DNA from: Novosphingobium sp. AP12
Lineage (GTDB): Bacteria; Pseudomonadota; Alphaproteobacteria; Sphingomonadales; Sphingomonadaceae
DNA: 64,000 bases
Assembly: GCF_000281975.1 (NCBI RefSeq)
Contig: NZ_AKKE01000062.1
Coordinates: forward strand, 1-64,000
Direction of reading: 5' to 3'
Part shown: one piece after another, positions 52,147-60,581 of the stretch
Layout: each line of letters opens with the position of its first letter
Position numbering within the stretch: position 1 is the stretch's first letter
The notes under the pieces: generated by a model
The model's input: only the letters and a program-made list of their open reading frames with translations
Database searches by the model: none
What the model was told of the DNA's origin: nothing
Program-made: the position numbers and the translations under genes

Positions 52147-52860
52147 ATGGCAGCGCGAAAGGGCGGGAAAGCCGCGCGAGCCAACTGGCGCCTGCGCGCG
52201 CTCGGCGCATTGCTGCTGGCGGCTATCCTGGGCGGCGCCTGGGGGTGGTGGCACCTGCGTCACTGGCTGCCGGAGCGCGCCACCTATGCCGTCCAGGGCG
52301 TCGAGATCGGGGCGGACGACGGCGAGATCAGCTGGAAGTCGCTGAAAGCCGTCGGCGCCGATTTCGCCTATGTCGATGCCAGCGCCAGTGCCTTTGCGCG
52401 CGATCCGCGCTTCGTCGAGAATTTCGAAGCCGCGCGGGCCGCCGGAATGGAAGTCGGGGCGCTCCATCGGTACGATCCTTGCCAGCCGGCCGGAACCCAA
52501 GCTGCCAATTTCGTGACCACCGTGCCGCGCGACGCGCGCTTGCTGCCCCCGGCGGTCGAGCTCGACATGCTGGCCGACGGCTGCCCCGTGAAAGTGAGCG
52601 ACGCTCGCGTCGAGAGTGAGCTGATGACGTTCCTCAACCAGGTCGAGACGCACACCGGCAAGGCGGTGATCCTCAAGGTGAGCCCGGCGTTCCAGGCGCG
52701 CTACACCATCGCTCACAAGCTCGACCGCAACCTGTGGCTGGTGCGCGACCGCTTCGAGCCTGCCTATGCAGGCCGCCCGTGGACGCTGTGGACCGCCAAC
52801 GCCGACCTTGCCAACGAGATTGCGCAAGGGGGGCTCCGCTGGGTAGTGATGCAACCATGA
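52147..52860 (+). CDS. GH25 lysozyme-fold protein, altered active site
   Basis: The protein (237 aa) has an N-terminal helix (LRALGALLLAAILGGAWGWW, residues 16-35) acting as anchor or signal, then a GH25 barrel: EISWKSLKAVGADFAYVDAS, GMEVGALHRYDPC, PPAVELDMLADGC and GKAVILKVSP. GH25 muramidases normally read GIDVS at the first strand and a D-x-E pair in the PVLDIE motif. Here the first is GVEIG and the second ELD, so every catalytic acid is exchanged with its homologue. Muramidase activity is therefore uncertain. Its stop overlaps the cdd start. Confidence 0.82.
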   Translation: MAARKGGKAARANWRLRALGALLLAAILGGAWGWWHLRHWLPERATYAVQGVEIGADDGEISWKSLKAVGADFAYVDASASAFARDPRFVENFEAARAAGMEVGALHRYDPCQPAGTQAANFVTTVPRDARLLPPAVELDMLADGCPVKVSDARVESELMTFLNQVETHTGKAVILKVSPAFQARYTIAHKLDRNLWLVRDRFEPAYAGRPWTLWTANADLANEIAQGGLRWVVMQP

Positions 52861-53282
52861 GCGATACTCGAGACACCCTCATGGCCGCCGCCCGCGCGGC
52901 CGCGGCCACCGCCTACGCCCCCTATTCGCGCTTCCATGTAGGCGCCGCGCTGCTGATGGCGGACGGCTCGGTCGTCACCGGCGCCAACGTCGAAAACGCC
53001 AGCTACGGCCTGTCACTTTGCGCCGAGACGGTCGCGGTGGCGAAGATCCTCTCCGGTGACCGGCTTGCGGTGGAGGCCGTTGCGGTCACCGGCGGTGCGC
53101 CGGGCGAGCCGGGGCAGGGCGCGCGCGTCACCCCGTGCGGCCGCTGCCGTCAAGTCCTCAACGAGATCGCCCAGGTGGGCGGCACCGACCCGGTGATCTG
53201 GTGCGACGGCGCCGAAGGGGTCTTGGAACTGCGCCTGTCGAAGCTGCTGCCGCATGCCTTCGGGCCGGCGAACCTGCTCTGA
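52857..53282 (+). CDS. cdd: cytidine deaminase
   Basis: The protein (141 aa), the length of homotetrameric cytidine deaminases, hydrolyses cytidine/deoxycytidine to uridine/deoxyuridine in pyrimidine salvage. Zinc-site motifs are intact: NASYGLSLCAETVAVAK (Cys ligand and catalytic Glu) and TPCGRCRQVLNEI (two Cys ligands). AYAPYSRFHVGAALL is the substrate-binding block. The ATG overlaps the upstream stop (ATGA at 52857-52860). Confidence 0.95.
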   Translation: MSDTRDTLMAAARAAAATAYAPYSRFHVGAALLMADGSVVTGANVENASYGLSLCAETVAVAKILSGDRLAVEAVAVTGGAPGEPGQGARVTPCGRCRQVLNEIAQVGGTDPVIWCDGAEGVLELRLSKLLPHAFGPANLL

Positions 53283-53353
53283 ACGAAACGTCGTCGCAAA
53301 CTTGATCCGGCACCGCCGGCAAGGCTTAGGCTGGAAGCTCGCTTGCGGGTATG

Positions 53354-53406
53354 GCTGTCGGCAGCTTTCGCCTCAGGAGTACCCAGCGGTCCCAGCTTTC
53401 GCTGGG
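53354..53406. repeat. REP-like palindromic element
   Basis: The interval holds two hairpins, GCTG-TCGG-CAGC (53354-53365) and CCCAGC-TTTC-GCTGGG (53391-53406). The second has the CCCAGCGAAAGCTGGG core (reverse strand) of dispersed palindromic repeats that I recall from sphingomonad genomes. It lies between the converging cdd and M14 genes, as such elements often do. Only one copy was noticed in this window. Confidence 0.45.
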
Positions 53407-53428
53407 CCGACGGGCTGCTGCAGTGTCC

Positions 53429-54571
53429 TTACGCCCTCTCGCGCTCCACCAGCCATTCCAGCAGTGCACCCATGCAGTCGCGGCCGAGCTGTGCGGAGCG
53501 TTCCGGGCTCCAGCCCTGGCGCTTGTCGGCGGCGGGGTTGTGGTCCTTGAACGGCATTTCCAGCGTCATCGACACCGCGCCGAAGCGCTCGGCCAATTGG
53601 TTCGTCGACATGGTCAGGTTACCCTTGCCCGGGCGGGTGAGAGGGTAGCCGAGCTTGGTCTGGAAATCCGGCGTGCGTCGTTCCAGCAGCGCCGCGAAGC
53701 GATTGTAGCCGGCCAGCTGCTCATCCTTGAGCGAGGGGATGCCCTCGAACCCGGCGAGGAAGACTGCAGGGATCGCCTCGTCGCCGTGGACATCCATCGC
53801 GAAGTCGACGCCGCTGGCGTCCATGGCGCCGCGCAGCGCGACCACTTCCGGCGATTTCTCCGGCGTCGGCGTGTCCCACTCGCGGTTGAGGTTCACGCCG
53901 GCGGCGTTCGTGCGCAGGTGTCCGCGCCGCGAGCCGTCGGGATTGGCGTTGGGCACGACGTGGAAGCGGCAGCGCTTGCGCAGTTCACGGCCCACGGAAT
54001 CGGCAGGGTCGGCCAGCACGTCGAGCGCGCCTTCCATCCACCATTCGGCCATCGTCTCGCCCGGGTGCTGGCGACCGTAGAGCCACACCTGCACCGCGCC
54101 CGCACCCATCTCCAGACAGTCGATCGGCTGCCCGTCCAGGCTGAGTCCGAGCGACCGGTGGGCCACGCCCTCCGCTCCCGCCACATCGGCGACGAGGTCG
54201 TGATGACGCTCCATCGAATAAGGAGCGAAGTAGGCGAACCAGGCAAGGTCGCCCGCGGGCTGGTAGCTGATCGTCAGCGTGCCGCCCTCCACGGCCTCAT
54301 CGTAACGGGTGGCGGCGCGGCCCCAGAACTGCCGGTCCTCCGAAACCACGGCGTCATAATTGGGCCAGCCTCCCGGATAGGCCGAGGCGCCCAGCCCGGT
54401 GATACGCAATGTCACCTCGCGCCCGGCGGCGCCGCTGACGCGGAAGTGGAACCATTGGAAGAAGTCCGACTCGTGGTCCTTGCGGATCGCGAGGCTGGCT
54501 TCGGCGCCGTTGGTGGAAAGGACTTCGATGTTGCCGGCGTCGAACGCGGCGCTGATCTGGATATCGGTCAT
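53429..54571 (-). CDS. M14-family metallocarboxypeptidase (cytosolic carboxypeptidase type)
   Basis: The ATG at 54571 gives 380 aa. An N-terminal beta domain (about 1-130, with [14 protein letters not shown]) precedes the zinc peptidase domain: [17 protein letters not shown] (His and Glu ligands), [37 protein letters not shown] (third ligand) and the catalytic Glu in [12 protein letters not shown]. The order fits M14D (Nna1-like) enzymes, which remove C-terminal acidic or other residues. There is no signal peptide. It overlaps the preceding lipoprotein gene by 4 nt. Confidence 0.92.
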   Translation of the reverse strand: MTDIQISAAFDAGNIEVLSTNGAEASLAIRKDHESDFFQWFHFRVSGAAGREVTLRITGLGASAYPGGWPNYDAVVSEDRQFWGRAATRYDEAVEGGTLTISYQPAGDLAWFAYFAPYSMERHHDLVADVAGAEGVAHRSLGLSLDGQPIDCLEMGAGAVQVWLYGRQHPGETMAEWWMEGALDVLADPADSVGRELRKRCRFHVVPNANPDGSRRGHLRTNAAGVNLNREWDTPTPEKSPEVVALRGAMDASGVDFAMDVHGDEAIPAVFLAGFEGIPSLKDEQLAGYNRFAALLERRTPDFQTKLGYPLTRPGKGNLTMSTNQLAERFGAVSMTLEMPFKDHNPAADKRQGWSPERSAQLGRDCMGALLEWLVERERA

Positions 54572-55197
54572 TTCACCTGAATAGTTTCGCCCGACTGTCC
54601 CGGGAAGCCCTTGAACAGCGCCTCGGCCACTTTTGCCGAACCGAGCGGAGCCTGGGCCAGCGGCGAATCCGCGCGCACCACGAACGCGGCGCGACCTTCC
54701 CACAGGGCGGTAGCCGTGGCGGGGGCCGTGCGCTCGCGGATGGCGACGAAGATGCGGGTGGCGACCTGGTCCTTCGGGGCGCCCGAGAGGTCGATGCCCA
54801 GCCCTACGCCCACACCACCACCGTAATATCCGCCTGTGGAGCCGCCGACACCCACCGAAACCGGGTTACCCGTTCGGTCGGGTTTGTAAGTCTGCCGTTC
54901 GAGGGTGAGAAGCGCGATCTGGGCACTGGGCGCGGCGCCGGGCATCGGCTCGCTGTAGCCGTAGCGCGCCAGTTCCTGCGCCACAGCGCCGGCATAAGTG
55001 CGGAATTCCAGCGAATCGGTCTGCCCCGGCGCGGGCTCGACACTGATCGTGCCGCGTCCGAGAGGAGACGTGTCGGGGACGTGGAACCGCGTGACTTCCA
55101 CCGGGCCGATCGGTGCGACGCAGCCCGACAGCGCCAGCGCGCCGATGACCGCCAGAGCGCCGGCGAGCCGCCGCGCGGGGTTTGTGCGCTCGATCAT
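54568..55197 (-). CDS. DUF4136 lipoprotein
   Basis: From the ATG at 55197 the protein is 209 aa with a lipoprotein signal ([16 protein letters not shown]; lipobox ALSGC). Alternative ATGs at 55203 and 55206 differ by two or three residues. The mature part has [20 protein letters not shown], a glycine-rich [19 protein letters not shown] strand, and [15 protein letters not shown] with ALWEGRAAF, matching DUF4136. It is a paralogue of the next upstream gene (55295-56026). The function is unknown; it is probably attached to the membrane facing the periplasm. Confidence 0.85.
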   Translation of the reverse strand: MIERTNPARRLAGALAVIGALALSGCVAPIGPVEVTRFHVPDTSPLGRGTISVEPAPGQTDSLEFRTYAGAVAQELARYGYSEPMPGAAPSAQIALLTLERQTYKPDRTGNPVSVGVGGSTGGYYGGGVGVGLGIDLSGAPKDQVATRIFVAIRERTAPATATALWEGRAAFVVRADSPLAQAPLGSAKVAEALFKGFPGQSGETIQVK

Positions 55198-55294
55198 CGC
55201 CATCATTCCTCTGCCGCCTTTATGGATTGATCCTAGTTTTGCTCGCTTTGCCAAGGGTATGCAAGCGATTGGGGCTTTGAGGACCAGTGAACTC

Positions 55295-56026
55295 TCATCC
55301 CGCTCCCACGGGCGCGATCACGTCGGCCTTGGGGAAGTTGTCGAACAGCGCGCCGGCCAGCTTGGTGGCGATCAGTCCGTCGCTCCATTTGTCGTCGCCT
55401 TCGCGCGTCGCGATCGTGGCGTAGCCTTCCCAGAGCACCTTGCCACTGTCCTTGTCGAGGATGCGCGCGTCGAGGCGGGTGGAGACGAGCGCCGAGCGAG
55501 GCTTGGTCATGTCGATGTTGATGCCAAGGCCATAGGATTGGCCGTAAGTGCCGACTTCCATGGCCGCGGTCCCACTCACGGGGCTGCGTTTTTCCTCTGC
55601 CGGCGAGAGCACCTGGCGCGAAATCTTCAGCTTGGTGATTTGGGGCTGCGGCACGTCAGGATGGAGGGTGTCGTATCCCGCGCCGACCAGCGCATCGACG
55701 ATGGCAGCCTCGAAGGTACGGCGCATGCTGGCCTCGACCCAGGGACCGTCGCCCGATTCGGATTCGACTGAAACGGGGCCCTTTCCGAGTTCGGCGGCAG
55801 CGGCGGGGTCGGCGGATACGAAGCGGCTGACCTCAACCCGGCCTTCCCGCGAATCGCCGGAGCGGGAATTCACGCGCGGCGAATCGAGCATCGAGCCTCG
55901 GCCCCAGCCTCCGCCGCGTTCCCATCCGGAGCCCCGCTGGGGTCCCCACTGGGCCTGCGCCGCCGGGGCAGCGAACAGCATGGCAGCGATGCCTGCGGCT
56001 ATCGCCGCGCTCTTGAGCTTTTCCAT
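55295..56026 (-). CDS. DUF4136 secreted protein, paralogue of the neighbour
   Basis: The protein (243 aa) has a Sec signal (AAIAAGIAAMLFAAPAAQAQ) without a lipobox cysteine. A Gly/Arg/Trp-rich linker follows (QRGSGWERGGGWGRGS), then a DUF4136 domain: VSRFVSADPAAAAELGKG, MRRTFEAAIVDALVGAGY and TRLDARILDKDSGKVLWEGYA. The same blocks occur in the downstream DUF4136 lipoprotein, so the two arose by tandem duplication and then differ in anchoring (free here, lipid-anchored there). Confidence 0.85.
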   Translation of the reverse strand: MEKLKSAAIAAGIAAMLFAAPAAQAQWGPQRGSGWERGGGWGRGSMLDSPRVNSRSGDSREGRVEVSRFVSADPAAAAELGKGPVSVESESGDGPWVEASMRRTFEAAIVDALVGAGYDTLHPDVPQPQITKLKISRQVLSPAEEKRSPVSGTAAMEVGTYGQSYGLGINIDMTKPRSALVSTRLDARILDKDSGKVLWEGYATIATREGDDKWSDGLIATKLAGALFDNFPKADVIAPVGAG

Positions 56027-56164
56027 GTTGGGTATCGTTTTTGTCCGAATTCGGTGGGGTCGCGCCCGTTATGCTGTTATGCGCGCACCAAGTTGCCCGC
56101 GGATGAACAAGGTAGATAAGCCTTGTGAAACCAACTGCAACGCCGCCGTAAGGGTGCAGCCCGC

Positions 56165-56193
56165 TTGACTTTGAGCGCGGCGGCCACTAACGG
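56165..56193 (+). promoter_or_regulatory. probable rpmJ promoter
   Basis: TTGACT (56165-56170), a 17-nt spacer and TAACGG (56188-56193) form a housekeeping-type promoter about 60 nt before the rpmJ start. Confidence 0.4.
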
Positions 56194-56254
56194 CGCCACT
56201 TCGAATTTCCGGCGGTCGGTAACCGCCACAGACACGACACGGACGAGACAGACC

Positions 56255-56380
56255 ATGAAGATTCGCAACAGCCTCAAGTCGCTCAAGGGCCGTCACCGGG
56301 ACAACCGCGTGATCCGTCGTCGCGGCCGCACTTACGTGATCAACAAGACCAACCGCCGCTTCAAGGCCCGCCAGGGCTGA
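56255..56380 (+). CDS. rpmJ: 50S ribosomal protein bL36
   Basis: The protein (41 aa) begins [17 protein letters not shown] and continues [19 protein letters not shown], the long bL36 form found in alphaproteobacteria. It has no cysteine and thus no zinc finger, like YkgO-type C-minus bL36. It is a core large-subunit protein. The ATG at 56255 matches the family start exactly. Confidence 0.97.
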   Translation: MKIRNSLKSLKGRHRDNRVIRRRGRTYVINKTNRRFKARQG

Positions 56381-56449
56381 TTCGGCTCGCCTTGCCGGCC
56401 TTACCGGGCTGGCAGACAAGGCGACCGTTTCGCGTCGAAGTGCATGAGG

Positions 56450-56468
56450 CCCCCGCCAACCGCGGGGG
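56450..56468 (+). terminator. GC hairpin after rpmJ
   Basis: CCCCCGC-CAACC-GCGGGGG is a perfect 7-bp stem, 70 nt after the rpmJ stop and just before the HAD start. A U-tract is lacking (TCTTGTC follows), so termination is only partial at best. Confidence 0.4.
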
Positions 56469-56475
56469 TCTTGTC

Positions 56476-57105
56476 ATGTCCGTCTTTCCCGATTTCGCTC
56501 CTGTCGAGGCCGTGGTCTTCGATGTCGGCCGCGTGCTGGTCGAGTGGGACATGCGCGCGCTGTTCGGGTCGCTGATAGCGGATTCCGCGGAACTCGATTG
56601 GTTCCTCGCCAACGTCGTCACCGAGGCGTGGCACTTCGAGCACGATGCCGGCCGCGACCTCGACGAGATGGTCGCGGCGCGCAAAGCCGAGTATCCCGGA
56701 CACGACCGCCTGCTCGACGCCTACGCCATCCGCTTTTGCGAGACGATCCCGGGCAATGTGCCCGGTAGCCACGAGATCGTGCGCGAACTGGCCGAACGCG
56801 CCATTCCGCTGTTCGCCATCACCAACTTCGCCAGCGCCTTCTGGCGCGACTACCGCAGCGGTGAGCCGCTGTTCGACCTGTTCGGCGACATCGTCGTCTC
56901 GGGGGACGAGAAGATCGTCAAGCCCGACGCGCGCATCTTTGACCTTGCCGCAGCGCGGTTCGGTCATAAACCCGCCGCGATGCTGTTCATCGACGACAAC
57001 GCCGCGAACATCGCCGCGGCGCGGGCACTGGGCTGGCAGGTGCATCATTTCCGCGATGCCGATGGCCTGCGGGCAGATCTCGCCCGGCGCGGGCTGCTCC
57101 CGTAG
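56476..57105 (+). CDS. HAD-family phosphatase (YihX-like)
   Basis: The ATG at 56476 gives 209 aa. HAD motifs are readable: I in AVVFDVGRVLVEWD (nucleophile Asp), II in LFAITNFASAFW, III in GDEKIVKPDARIFD and IV in MLFIDDNAANIAAARALGW. The cap is a short helical bundle (C1 type). The FDxGxVL form of motif I is like YihX sugar-phosphate phosphatases. The substrate is unknown. It does not resemble KdsC, so it should not be taken as the missing Kdo step. Confidence 0.92.
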   Translation: MSVFPDFAPVEAVVFDVGRVLVEWDMRALFGSLIADSAELDWFLANVVTEAWHFEHDAGRDLDEMVAARKAEYPGHDRLLDAYAIRFCETIPGNVPGSHEIVRELAERAIPLFAITNFASAFWRDYRSGEPLFDLFGDIVVSGDEKIVKPDARIFDLAAARFGHKPAAMLFIDDNAANIAAARALGWQVHHFRDADGLRADLARRGLLP

Positions 57106-57213
57106 CGTTTCCACCTCGCAATTGATGATCGAAACGATCCGATTAGCGTGAATTCCAGCGTCGTTAATTTTTCTTCGCAGGTGCAGCGAGAGTCCTTGGC
57201 AAGTGCTGTTTCC

Positions 57214-57234
57214 TGTTGCATCACTTGTGCAACA
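57214..57234. promoter_or_regulatory. perfect inverted repeat upstream of the Anbu cluster
   Basis: TGTTGCA, 7 nt, TGCAACA: a perfect 7-7-7 inverted repeat whose right arm adjoins the AGGGAG ribosome site of the ATG at 57245. It could be an operator, or an RNA hairpin that affects ribosome access. Confidence 0.45.
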
Positions 57235-57244
57235 GGGAGTCACA

Positions 57245-58687
57245 ATGTCGGCTGAAACCGGGACGAATTTCGACGAGATGCTCAATGCGGACGGGTCCGT
57301 TCGTCCCGCCTACGCCGAATTTCGCCAGTGGTTCGACAGTCAGGACAAAGGCTGGCTGAGAAGACAGGACGCCGAGGCCGAGCGTTTCTTCCGCCGGATC
57401 GGAATTACCTTCAATGTCTACGGCGACGATGCTGCCGAAGAACGCCTGATTCCGTTCGACATGATCCCCCGCATCATCACCGCACGCGAATGGCGCAAGT
57501 TGACGCGCGGGATCGAGCAGCGGGTGCGGGCATTGAACGCCTTCCTCCAGGACCTCTACCACCGCCAGGAGATTATCCGCTCCGGCCGCTTGCCGATAGA
57601 GGCGCTGCGCAACAACGAGGCGTTCCTCTCGCAGATGATCGGGTTCACGCCGCCGGGCGGGGTCTATACCCATATCGTCGGCATCGACCTCGTGCGCACC
57701 GGCCCCGACGACTTCATGGTGCTCGAAGACAACGCCCGCACGCCCTCCGGCGTCTCGTACATGCTCGAGAACCGCGAGACGATGATGGCGATGTTCCCAG
57801 AGCTCTTCACCAAAATCCCGGTTCGCCCTGTCTCCGACTATCCGCGCCGCCTTGCCCGAAGCTTGCAGGCCTGCGCGCCGCCGGCCTTCAAGGGCGAGGG
57901 TGGCAGTCGTCCTGTCGTGGCGGTGCTGACGCCCGGCATCTTCAACTCCGCCTATTTCGAGCACGCCTTCCTCGCCGACCAGATGGGCGCCGAGCTGGTG
58001 GAGGGCAACGATCTGCGCGTGGTGGACGGGCGGGTCTGCATGCGCACCACCACCGGCTACAAGGCGATCGACGTGATCTATCGCCGCGTGGACGACGACT
58101 ATCTCGATCCGCTCAGCTTCAACCCGAACTCGCAGCTGGGCATCGCCGGCATATTTGACGTCTACCGCTCGGGCGGGATCACCATCGCCAATGCGCCCGG
58201 CACCGGCATCGCCGACGACAAGGCGATCTACAGCTACATGCCCGAGATCGTCCAGTTCTACACCGGCGAGAAGCCGATCCTCCAGAACGTGCCGACCTGG
58301 CGCTGCTCGGAGGCCGACTCGCTGGGCTACGTGCTCGACAATCTTGCCGATCTGGTGGTCAAGGAAGTCCATGGTTCGGGCGGCTACGGCATGCTGATCG
58401 GGCCGACCTCCTCGAAGAAGGAGATCGCCGACTTCGAGGTGAAGCTGCGCGCCAAGCCGTCCAACTACATCGCCCAGCCCACGCTCTCGCTCTCGACCGT
58501 GCCGATCTTCCAGAAGGAGGGGCTGGCGCCCCGCCACGTCGACCTCAGGCCCTTCGTGCTGGTTTCGCCCGACGGCATCGACATCACGCCTGGCGGACTC
58601 ACCCGCGTGGCGCTCAAGAAAGGATCCCTCGTGGTCAACTCGTCGCAGGGCGGAGGCACCAAGGACAGCTGGGTGCTGGACGAGTGA
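57245..58687 (+). CDS. circularly permuted ATP-grasp protein (Anbu cluster)
   Basis: The ATG at 57245, preceded by AGGGAG, gives 480 aa. The family blocks are FNVYGDDAAEERLIPFDMIP, RVRALNAFLQDLYHRQEI, VLEDNARTPSGVSYMLENR (Mg/ATP acidic site), FNPNSQLGIAGIFDVYRSG and VVKEVHGSGGYGMLIGP. It should catalyse an ATP-dependent carboxylate-amine ligation, possibly making a peptide. It is the first of four genes with alpha-E, transglutaminase and Anbu, a conserved neighbourhood in proteobacteria. Confidence 0.93.
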   Translation: MSAETGTNFDEMLNADGSVRPAYAEFRQWFDSQDKGWLRRQDAEAERFFRRIGITFNVYGDDAAEERLIPFDMIPRIITAREWRKLTRGIEQRVRALNAFLQDLYHRQEIIRSGRLPIEALRNNEAFLSQMIGFTPPGGVYTHIVGIDLVRTGPDDFMVLEDNARTPSGVSYMLENRETMMAMFPELFTKIPVRPVSDYPRRLARSLQACAPPAFKGEGGSRPVVAVLTPGIFNSAYFEHAFLADQMGAELVEGNDLRVVDGRVCMRTTTGYKAIDVIYRRVDDDYLDPLSFNPNSQLGIAGIFDVYRSGGITIANAPGTGIADDKAIYSYMPEIVQFYTGEKPILQNVPTWRCSEADSLGYVLDNLADLVVKEVHGSGGYGMLIGPTSSKKEIADFEVKLRAKPSNYIAQPTLSLSTVPIFQKEGLAPRHVDLRPFVLVSPDGIDITPGGLTRVALKKGSLVVNSSQGGGTKDSWVLDE

Positions 58688-58704
58688 TGGGGGGCGCACA
58701 GTAA

Positions 58705-59652
58705 ATGCTTGGACGTGCCGCCAATGGCGTATTCTGGATGTCCCGCTATCTCGAGCGGGCCGAGAACACCGCGCGCCTCATCGACGTGGGCTTTCACCTC
58801 GCGCTGACGCGGGGCAACCGCCAGTCCCAGGACGAGGAGTGGAAGTCGGTCCTCACCACCACCGGCCTGCTCGACGACTACTGCTCGAAGCATGTCGATT
58901 TCCACGGCACGCAGGTGTTCAACTACCTGCTGCGCGATCGCGACAATCCAGGTTCCGTGCTCAACATGGTCGAGAACGCGCGCACCAATGCCCGCGTCGT
59001 GCGCACCAGCCTGACCAACGCCGTGTGGGAAACCACCAACGAAGGCTGGATGCACCTGCGCGACCTGCTCGCGCGGCCGGTGCGGGAAACCAGCCTGGGT
59101 GAAGTGCTGACGCAGATCCGCCGCACCGGGACGCTGGTACGGGGCGCGATCGAAGGTACCATGCTGCGCAACGAGGTGTTCAACTTCTCGCGCATCGGCA
59201 CTTTCATCGAGCGGGCGGACAACACCGCGCGTATCCTCGATGTGAAGTATTACGTGCTACTGCCCTCCGCCGCCTGGGTGGGATCCAGCCTCGACAACGT
59301 GCAGTGGGACACGCTGCTGCGCTCGGTCGCGGGCAACCGCGCTTATTCTTGGCTCAACGCCGGCTCGATGGACCCGCGCGGCATCGCCCGTTTCCTTATC
59401 CTGGACGGACAGTTCCCGCGCAGCCTGATCTTCTCTTACGAGAAGATCCGCAGCAACATGGCCGGCCTCGCCAAGGAATACGGGCACGAAGTTCCCTCGC
59501 ATGAACTGCTGCGCAATGCGGGCGCCAGGCTGCATCAGATCACCATCGAGGAGATCTTCGAGGGCGGCCTGCACGAATTCCTGCAGGACTTCATCGGCAA
59601 GACCATCGAGATCGCCGGCAGCATCGCCGCCGATTACCGTTTCAGCGAGTAG
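58705..59652 (+). CDS. alpha-E domain protein (Anbu cluster)
   Basis: The protein (315 aa) is all-alpha and starts MLGRAANGVFWMSRYLERAE, the standard beginning of the alpha-E (DUF403) family. It also has FSRIGTFIERADNTARILDV and ARFLILDGQFPRSLIFSYEK. The biochemical role is unknown; it is always found with the circularly permuted ATP-grasp protein. It lies 17 nt downstream of that gene and 8 nt before the transglutaminase gene. Confidence 0.93.
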   Translation: MLGRAANGVFWMSRYLERAENTARLIDVGFHLALTRGNRQSQDEEWKSVLTTTGLLDDYCSKHVDFHGTQVFNYLLRDRDNPGSVLNMVENARTNARVVRTSLTNAVWETTNEGWMHLRDLLARPVRETSLGEVLTQIRRTGTLVRGAIEGTMLRNEVFNFSRIGTFIERADNTARILDVKYYVLLPSAAWVGSSLDNVQWDTLLRSVAGNRAYSWLNAGSMDPRGIARFLILDGQFPRSLIFSYEKIRSNMAGLAKEYGHEVPSHELLRNAGARLHQITIEEIFEGGLHEFLQDFIGKTIEIAGSIAADYRFSE

Positions 59653-59660
59653 GAGGGCGC

Positions 59661-60524
59661 GTGCTCCTCACCGTCAAGCATACCACCCGCTACGTCTTCG
59701 ACGGCAAGGTCACCCACGGCCTTCAGCGCCTGCGCCTCAAGCCCAAGTCGACCCACGGACAGGAAGTGGTCGACTGGCGCATGGAGCTGACCGGCGCCCG
59801 GCAGGAAGCGGCCTACGATGACCAGCACTTCAACCATGTCGATCTGGTCTCGATCGTGCCGGGCGTGCCCGAAGTCGTCGTCACCTGCGAGGGGACGGTG
59901 CGCACGATCGACAACAATGGCATCACCGGGCCCCACACCGGGCTGATGCCGCTGTGGTGCTTCCTGCGGCCTACTCCGCTGACCCGGCCCGGCGCCAAGG
60001 TGCGCCAGATGCTCGCCTCGATCGAGGCCGACCGTTCGGACGTGCTGGGCTTCCTGCATGTCCTGTCCGGCCGGATCGCCGAGCAGGTCGAGTACGTCAG
60101 CGGCACCACCGACGCCCACACGACGGCCGAGCAGGCGCTCGCCGCCGGCAAGGGCGTGTGCCAGGACCATGCGCATATCTTCATCGCGGCGGGCCGGCTC
60201 ATGGACGTGCCGATGCGCTACGTTGGCGGTTACCTGAGGATGGACGGCGGCGACGAGCAGGAGGCCGGGCATGGCTGGGCCGAGGCACACATCCCGGGCC
60301 TTGGCTGGGTCGGTTTCGACGTTTCGAATGCCATTTGCCCGGACGAACGGTATATCCGCGTAGCCACCGGTTGTGATTATGGCGAGGCGGCACCGGTTAC
60401 AGGTATCGCGATCGGGGCTGGGGAAACCCGACTCGACGTTCATTTGTCGGTAGGTGAAAATAAGGTAGGAGCCCAGCAGCAGCAGTCCGCCTCGGGCGGG
60501 CAGCAGCAGGTACAAGGCGGCTGA
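59661..60524 (+). CDS. transglutaminase-like cysteine protease (Anbu cluster)
   Basis: The protein (287 aa) begins at a GTG with AGGAGG just upstream. An N-terminal beta domain (VKHTTRYVFDGKVTHGLQRL) precedes the transglutaminase core with its Cys-His-Asp triad: GKGVCQDHAHIFIAAGR, GHGWAEAHIPG and WVGFDVSNAI. The C-terminus is extended by a Gln/Gly-rich tail (QQQQSASGGQQQVQGG). It probably hydrolyses or transfers amide bonds on the peptide-like product of the neighbouring ATP-grasp protein. Confidence 0.93.
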   Translation: MLLTVKHTTRYVFDGKVTHGLQRLRLKPKSTHGQEVVDWRMELTGARQEAAYDDQHFNHVDLVSIVPGVPEVVVTCEGTVRTIDNNGITGPHTGLMPLWCFLRPTPLTRPGAKVRQMLASIEADRSDVLGFLHVLSGRIAEQVEYVSGTTDAHTTAEQALAAGKGVCQDHAHIFIAAGRLMDVPMRYVGGYLRMDGGDEQEAGHGWAEAHIPGLGWVGFDVSNAICPDERYIRVATGCDYGEAAPVTGIAIGAGETRLDVHLSVGENKVGAQQQQSASGGQQQVQGG

Positions 60525-60581
60525 AATGCCGCCGCGCCGTTATAGGCGCGCCACTGACGGGTTTGCTAAAGGCTTTTTTCG

